A stretch of DNA of 64,000 nt, from NCBI GenBank assembly GCA_013115135.1, contig JABANP010000064.1:118951-182950 (forward strand), written 5' to 3'. The notes under the pieces are model-generated. The model was not told the origin of the DNA, searched no databases, and worked only from the letters and a program-made list of their open reading frames with translations. Positions 60,801 to 64,000 of this stretch are shown here, one piece after another. The position numbers and the translations under genes were made by a program. The DNA is from Perkinsus olseni. Lineage: Eukaryota > Perkinsozoa > Perkinsida > Perkinsidae. The stretch's first letter is position 1; the number at the start of each line of letters is the position of its first letter.

Positions 60801-63800
60801 CATCGAACATGAATGCGATACAGGGCATTCCGAGGCTATGTCATGCGAGTAAAGGAGAGATTAGATCGTCAGCCTCATTGGTAGCAGCAGAGATTCATGT
60901 CAAGCTGTCTCTACGTCAACTCCCACTCGATATGAGTTTCCACAGCATACGGGGGAGATACAGACCACTTCACGGCTGTGCCACCCGAATAGGGATATAT
61001 TCAGATCATCAGCGTCATTGGTGGACGTAAAGAGTAATTTCAAGCTTTTTGGCCGTCGACTCCCGCGCCAGATGAGTTTCCACAGCACACAAAGCTGATA
61101 AAGACCACTTCACGACTACGTCACTCGAGTGAGGAAAAGACCAGATTATCAGCCTCATTGGCAGCAGCAGAGATTCATGTCAACCTTTCTCTCCGTCAAC
61201 CATCGGGTTTCACTCGATATGAGTTTCCAGAGCACATTGAGGTGAGACAGACCACTTGACGACTATCTCGCCCGAGTGAGGATATGTTTGGATCATCAGC
61301 GTCACTGGTAGTCTACCAGTGGTAAACGCGAAGACTGATGTCGAACCTTTTGTCCGCCGACTCCCACGCGACATGAGTTTCCACAGCACACGAAGGTGAT
61401 AAAGACCACTTCACGACTACGTCACTCGAGTAAGGAAAAGACCAGATCATCAGCCTGATTGGTAGCAGCAGAGATTTATGTCAACCTTTCTCTACGTCAA
61501 CTCCCACTCGATATGAGTTTCCACAGCATACGGGGAAGATACAGACCACTTCACGGCTGTGCCGCCCGAATAAGGATATATTCAGATCATCAGCGTCATT
61601 GGTAGACGTAAAGAGTAATGTCAAGCTTTTTGGCCGTCGACTCCCACGCCATATGAGTTTCCACAGCACACGAAGGTGATAAAGGCCACTTCACGACTAC
61701 GTCACTCGAGTGAGGAAAAGACCAGATTATCAGCCTCATTGGCAGCAGCAGAGATTCATGTCAACCTTTCTCTCCGTCAACCATCGGGTTTCACTCGATA
61801 TGAGTTTCCAGAGCACATTGAGGTGAGACAGACCACTTGACGACTATCTCGCCCGAGTGAGGATATGTTTGGATCATCAGCGTCACTGGTAGTCTACCAG
61901 TGGTAAACGCGAAGACTGATGTCGAACCTTTTGTCCGTCGACTCCCACGCGACATGAGTTTCCATCGAACATGAATGCGATACAGGGCATTCCGAGGCTA
62001 TGTCATGCGAGTAAAGGAGAGATTAGATCATCAGCCTCATTGGTAGCAGCCGAGATTCATGTCAACCTGTCTCTACGTCAACTCCCACTCGATATGAGTT
62101 TCCACAGCATACCGGGGAGATACAGACCACTTCACGGCTGTGCCACCCGAATAGGGATATATTCAGATCATCAGCGTCATTGGTGGACGTAAAGAGTAAT
62201 TTCAAGCTTTTTGGCCGTCGACTCCCACGCCAAATGAGTTTCCACAGCACACAAAGCTGATAAAGACCACTTCACGACTACGTCACTCGAGTGAGGAAAA
62301 GACCAGATTATCAGCCTCATTGGCAGCAGCAGAGATTCATGTCAACCTTTCTCTCCGTCAACCATCGGGTTTCACTCGATATGAGTTTCCAGAGCACATT
62401 GAGGTGAGACAGACCACTTGACGACTATCTCGCCCGAGTGAGGATATGTTTGGATCATCAGCGTCACTGGTAGTCTACCAGTGGTAAACGCGAAGACTGA
62501 TGTCGAACCTTTTGTCCGTCGACTCCCACGCGACATGAGTTTCCACAGCACACGAAGGTGATAAAGACCACTTCACGACTACGTCACTCGAGTAAGGAAA
62601 AGACCAGATCATCAGCCTGATTGGTAGCAGCAGAGATTCATGTCAACCTTTCTCTACGTCAACTCCCACTCGATATGAGTTTCCACAGCATACGGGGAAG
62701 ATACAGACCACTTCACGGCTGTGCCGCCCGAATAAGGATATATTCAGATCATCAGCGTCATTGGTAGACGTAAAGAGTAATGTCAAGCTTTTTGGCCGTC
62801 GACTCCCACGCCATATGAGTTTCCACAGCACACGAAGGTGATAAAGGCCACTTCACGACTACGTCACTCGAGTGAGGAAAAGACCAGATTATCAGCCTCA
62901 TTGGCAGCAGCAGAGATTCATGTCAACCTTTCTCTCCGTCAACCATCGGGTTTCACTCGATATGAGTTTCCAGAGCACATTGAGGTGAGACAGACCACTT
63001 GACGACTATCTCGCCCGAGTGAGGATATGTTTGGATCATCAGCGTCACTGGTAGTCTACCAGTGGTAAACGCGAAGACTGATGTCGAACCTTTTGTCCGT
63101 CGACTCCCACGCGACATGAGTTTCCACAGCACACGAAGGTGATAAAGACCACTTCACGACTACGTCACTCGAGTAAGGAAAAGACCAGATCATCAGCCTG
63201 ATTGGTAGCAGCAGAGATTCATGTCAACCTTTCTCTACGTCAACTCCCACTCGATATGAGTTTCCACAGCATACGGGGAAGATACAGACCACTTCACGGC
63301 TGTGCCGCCCGAATAAGGATATATTCAGATCATCAGCGTCATTGGTAGACGTAAAGAGTAATGTCAAGCTTTTTGGCCGTCGACTCCCACGCCATATGAG
63401 TTTCCACAGCACACGAAGGTGATAAAGGCCACTTCACGACTACGTCACTCGAGTGAGGAAAAGACCAGATTATCAGCCTCATTGGCAGCAGCAGAGATTC
63501 ATGTCAACCTTTCTCTCCGTCAACCATCGGGTTTCACTCGATATGAGTTTCCAGAGCACATTGAGGTGAGACAGACCACTTGACGACTATCTCGCCCGAG
63601 TGAGGATATGTTTGGATCATCAGCGTCACTGGTAGTCTACCAGTGGTAAACGCGAAGACTGATGTCGAACCTTTTGTCCGTCGACTCCCACGCGACATGA
63701 GTTTCCATCGAACATGAATGCGATACAGGGCATTCCGAGGCTATGTCATGCGAGTAAAGGAGAGATTAGATCATCAGCCTCATTGGTAGCAGCAGAGATT

Positions 63801-64000
63801 CATGTCAACCTGTCTCTACGTCAACTCCCACTCGATATGAGTTTCCACAGCATACGGGGGAGATACAGACCACTTCACGACTGTGCCACCCGAATAGGAA
63901 TATATCCAGATCACCAGCGTCATTGGTGGACGTAAAGAGTAATTTCAAGCTTTTTGGCCGTCGACTCCCACGCCATATGAGTTTCCACAGCACACGAAGG
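57833..64000. repeat. Higher-order satellite, 581-bp unit of four ~145-bp monomers, runs off the window
   Basis: The word ATGAGTTTCCA marks monomer starts. In unit 1 it lies at 57887, 58027, 58167 and 58314, then 58468, giving monomers of 140, 140, 147 and 154 bases. The 581-bp period holds without a single net indel for eleven units (57887 to 63697). Two unit types alternate: type A has GTTTCCATCGAACATGAATG in monomer 1, type B has GTTTCCACAGCACACGAAGG there. The order is A A B A B A B A B B A. Monomer 4 is nearly invariant. Confidence 0.97.
58399..58415. other. 17-bp palindrome at each satellite unit junction
   Basis: ACTGGTAGTCTACCAGT is a perfect 8-bp inverted repeat around one base. It recurs at every 581-bp junction (58399, 58980, 59561 and so on). 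Its constancy between units suggests either a functional site or the amplification breakpoint. Confidence 0.85.

Noticed and set aside
57904..63993. Repeated 62- and 73-codon frames in the 581-bp satellite
   Set aside because: They are products of the repeat itself; no start context, splice partner or protein-like conservation beyond DNA identity.

Overview
The window looks like nuclear DNA of a protist alveolate, most likely Perkinsus. The evidence is intron-rich genes with very short GT-AG introns (about 39-60 nt), a profilin of the apicomplexan/perkinsid type, local tandem gene families, no bacterial operon layout, and eukaryotic-only families (PGAP1, katanin-like, AATF/Bfr2, MULE transposase). 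The genus is an inference from gene style, not a database match.

Layout. 0.3-1.0 kb: a small unknown coiled-coil gene (minus). 1.67-1.95 kb: a short element built of 20-bp-spaced motifs. 2.2-3.0 kb: profilin (plus, five exons). 4.2-19.9 kb: four tandem multi-exon amidase-signature genes (plus). Copy 4 looks intact, copies 1-3 carry single-base reading-frame offsets, and copy 3 has Cys where the nucleophilic Ser should be. 20.1-22.9 kb: a PGAP1-like GPI inositol-deacylase (minus). 23.2-25.4 kb: two paralogous genes of an unknown family with a third small candidate between them. 25.4-30.8 kb: minus-strand exon-like pieces, one probable multi-exon gene not recognised. 31.1-35.6 kb: two tandem cofactor-independent phosphoglycerate mutase genes (minus). 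36.1-38.2 kb: a katanin-like AAA ATPase with a LisH N-terminus. 38.3-39.3 kb: AATF/Bfr2. 39.4-41.5 kb: a TPR-type protein.

43.1-46.9 kb holds a tandem array of 15 tRNA-Pro genes on a 188-bp repeat unit, with two decayed copies at its ends. One gene has a 14-nt insertion exactly at the tRNA intron site; two have the rare GGG anticodon. Members of one weakly similar unknown protein family lie on both sides. 48.5-52.1 kb contains short-motif arrays around a MULE-type transposase gene that carries an in-frame 372-bp internal tandem duplication. 52.2-53.3 kb is a ~183-bp satellite. 53.4-54.75 kb is a duplicated unknown gene fragment. 56.18-56.46 kb is another 20-bp-period element with inverted arms. 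57.83 kb to the end is a satellite with strict 581-bp higher-order units, each made of four ~145-bp monomers.

Functional reading: housekeeping genes (glycolysis, actin control, GPI remodelling, ribosome assembly, microtubule severing) are mixed with recent local amplification of enzymes and a tRNA, then give way after about 48 kb to repeat-rich, gene-poor DNA. The two observations most worth checking are the repeated +1 offsets in nuclear coding regions, often directly after NCC codons, and the family of 20-21-bp-spaced motif arrays.
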